Part shown: positions 62,021 to 64,000 of the stretch, piece by piece
Numbering within the stretch: position 1 is the stretch's first letter
Layout of the letters: the number at the start of each line of letters is the position of its first letter
Source of the DNA: Punica granatum
Lineage: Eukaryota > Streptophyta > Magnoliopsida > Myrtales > Lythraceae
DNA: 64,000 nucleotides
Assembly (NCBI RefSeq): GCF_007655135.1
Contig: NC_045128.1
Coordinates: 36,054,811 to 36,118,810, forward strand
Direction of reading: 5' to 3'
Program-made: the position numbers and the translations under genes
Notes under the pieces: generated by a model
Seen by the model: only the letters and a program-made list of their open reading frames with translations
What the model was told of the DNA's origin: nothing
Databases searched by the model: none

Positions 62021-63080
62021 TATATATATAGATATTTTCTAAGATTGATTAATGAGATCTCATAAATTTATTATTTTTGACTCATGCTGTTATTATATAT
62101 ATATAATAGATAATGATTTTATAGTAATAAAATTTTTTGATTAAAAAAAGAGAAAAGAAGATAGAAGAAAGAGTTGAGAGATCAGTTAGAATCAGAGACA
62201 TCATAATAAAGAAATATTCTAACATTTCAATAGCATCCACTTCAAAATGAAAATTGCTCGGGGTATCATCATAAATAGAAATGCATGTGAGTGTGAAAAT
62301 GATAAGTTGCTCTACTTTTGTAGGAAGTGACTTGTTTTAATTAATGTATGTATGTATGTATAGATAGTTAAGACTGTAATTTTGAAATTTTTTGAAGGAC
62401 GTAAGAAAAAATAAAAAAGGATGAAAATAACAACCAACCAAAATTTGTAGGTGAATTTAAGAAATGAAAAAAGAAAGGGTGAAACAGAGAAAGTGGAAAA
62501 AGGACACATGTCCTACTCATCTTTCCACTGACGAGGATTAGTGTGTGTGTGTATATATATATATATAACTGAACTATAAAATAAAGTATAATAATTCATA
62601 CGAAGGGCCTTCATTTATGTTGAATACGCATAACTCAGCTAACTGTCAAATAAAGCTATTCTTGCAGCTTGAAAGCATTCTTTGAAGGCGAAGCAAGCCC
62701 AAGCTTAAAGTAAGCCAAACCCTGCATAGAATTACTCTTCCATGTGCCCCAATGTATCGAAAGACGGGGCAGCACAGCCCCCAACCAACGGAGTGCAACC
62801 GTCCTGTATGTCTGTCGATTCTTCCGACGACCCCGAAGGGAAAGTCTAACCTCTCCTTGCTCCCGTCTGTTGGAAAATTCACTCAGAGAGTAGAGATGGA
62901 AGGATTCAGTAATCGAATTTGGCTTAGAAGCCGATCCATACTGGACCGACATTAGAACACTTCCTACTGATCATGCTATGACCTGCATCTGGTTCCAAGT
63001 TGCCAAAGGCGCCGTGCAAGACCACAAATTGATTATTTTCCTTATTAAAAACATTGACGATTCCTTCATCTTTCGATCCC
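62021..63080. other. Intergenic, includes an unexplained higher-GC block
   Basis: Mostly AT-rich, with a short (TATG)n run at about 62345-62362. The segment 62646-62955 is clearly richer in G and C and is open on both strands (78-98 codons on minus, 67 on plus). No nuclear domain was recognised. It may be an inserted piece of organellar DNA, but that is only a guess. Confidence 0.4.
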
Positions 63081-64000
63081 AGAGAGTTTACTCACTTGCC
63101 GTGGACTGGTTCTTTTAGATCTTGGCTACAATAATTTCACCGGCGAGCTTCCATCGAGCTTTAAGAGCCTTCAGGCACTGAAAGGGTTATCGCTCTCGGG
63201 AACGAGCCTCAATAATCTGCCTTCAGCACTCGTGACCCTACAGCACTGCAACAACTTACACACACTATTCCTCAGTGCAAGTTTTAAGGACGAAGTAATG
63301 CCGGGGAATATTGATCTTCAGTTTGAAAGCCTAATGGCATTATTAATCTCAAACAGCCACCTAAAAGGTTCGATTAAATCGTGGTTAAGTAGTGGCTTCC
63401 CAAACTTGCGGGTCCTGGATCTGTCAGGGAACCGATTGAGCGGAACAATTCCTAGCTGGATAGGTGAGTTTCCTCTCCTCCATTACTTGGATCTGTCAAA
63501 TAACTCATTTACTGGGGTTGTGCCTCAAAGCTTAACAGAACTGCGGAGTCTAAGAGATCTCACTTCTGCGGATTTTTCGTCTTTTCTCACTAAACTGAGT
63601 GAAAGATCCTTGACAGTGTACTCCCTTCAGGGAATTTCAGTACCCACGTTGGATTTGAGCAACAATGAGCTCACAGGACCGATTTGGCCTAGTTTCGGGA
63701 ACCTGACTGAGCTGTCTATCTTGAGGATGAGAAACAATAGCCTCTCGGGATCTATTCCCAGGTCTATCTCGAGGCTGTCACGCTTGTGGGTACTGGATTT
63801 GTCCTACAGCAATTTATCTGGCGATATACCCGAGTCTTTGAAAGAACTCCATCTCTTGTCGATATTCAATGTTTCTTATAACAAACTATCTGGAAAAGTT
63901 CCTCAGGGAGGCCAATTAGATACATTCACAAGTTCAAGTTACTAAGGGAATGACCTCTGCGGCCGCCCATTGTGGCCGTGTGAGCAGAAGTTGAGCCCAC
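63076..64000 (+). pseudogene. LRR receptor (PSKR-like ectodomain) fragment with a premature stop, runs off the window
   Basis: The frame shows consecutive plant extracellular LRRs: LDLGYNNFTGELPSSF, VLDLSGNRLSGTIPSWIG, YLDLSNNSFTGVVP, TLDLSNNELTGPIWPSFGNL and VLDLSYSNLSGDIPESL. The C-terminal cap follows: FNVSYNKLSGKVPQGGQLDTF. A SSSY to GNDLCGRPLWPC bridge should follow. Between Y and G the codon is TAA (63943-63945), where relatives have a glutamate codon; the frame is open again after it to the window end. The pattern matches phytosulfokine/PSY receptor ectodomains. The N-terminal repeats and signal peptide are missing, since upstream sequence is non-coding. It is thus probably a 5'-truncated, stop-containing relic, though an upstream exon ending at a CAG near 63081 cannot be excluded. 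Confidence 0.7.

Overview
This is eukaryotic nuclear DNA from a flowering plant, almost certainly a eudicot. The evidence is GT-AG introns with AT-rich interiors, a TIR-NB-LRR resistance gene (a class absent from grasses), a CAMTA transcription factor with plant architecture, an LdpA-type chloroplast protein and plant transposon families. The species cannot be read from sequence alone; a woody dicot such as a member of the Myrtales is a guess.

Left part (1-21 kb) is accessory and repeat-rich. It holds three copies of a RING-H2 ubiquitin-ligase gene (one dead), a TIR-NB-LRR gene plus the deleted remains of a second copy, and four copies or pieces of a small secreted proline-rich (PELPK/ARHLLD-type) gene. 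Two proline-rich copies have been cut by different transposons: an LTR element at 3.1-3.3 kb and a CACTA-like element at 17.6-19.4 kb. Between 13.4 and 17.2 kb lies a 3.8 kb AT-rich element with Helitron-like ends, an internal tandem duplication of about 0.95 kb and a nested MITE.

Middle part (21-39 kb) has ordinary genes, several visible only after splicing by eye: a DUF7870-type methyltransferase-like protein (-), a complete five-exon FKBP12 (+), a three-exon GT61 glycosyltransferase (-), a five-exon uncharacterised protein with one membrane span and a coiled coil (+), and an 11-exon plastid iron-sulfur protein of the LdpA family (+). A second Helitron-like AT-rich repeat lies at 30.8-32.4 kb and a LINE RNase H relic at 35.7 kb.

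Right part (39-64 kb) starts with a textbook 1,007 bp MULE MITE carrying a 9 bp target-site duplication. It is followed by an 11-exon CAMTA gene with a one-base frameshift, a complete 19-exon MCM9 gene (-), and a single-exon SF3B1 gene (+) sharing a divergent promoter of about 520 bp with MCM9. Beyond are an 80 bp tandem repeat, an inverted relative of the 30.8 kb repeat, and at the window edge an LRR receptor gene (PSKR-like ectodomain) broken by one stop codon.

The housekeeping genes serve DNA replication/repair (MCM9), splicing (SF3B1), protein folding (FKBP12) and calcium-responsive transcription (CAMTA). The left cluster is a rapidly turning-over immunity and cell-wall neighbourhood. No operon-like or wholly new enzyme system was found. 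The most unusual signals are the repeated transposon truncation of the proline-rich family, the internally deleted TNL copy, and the nested repeat element.
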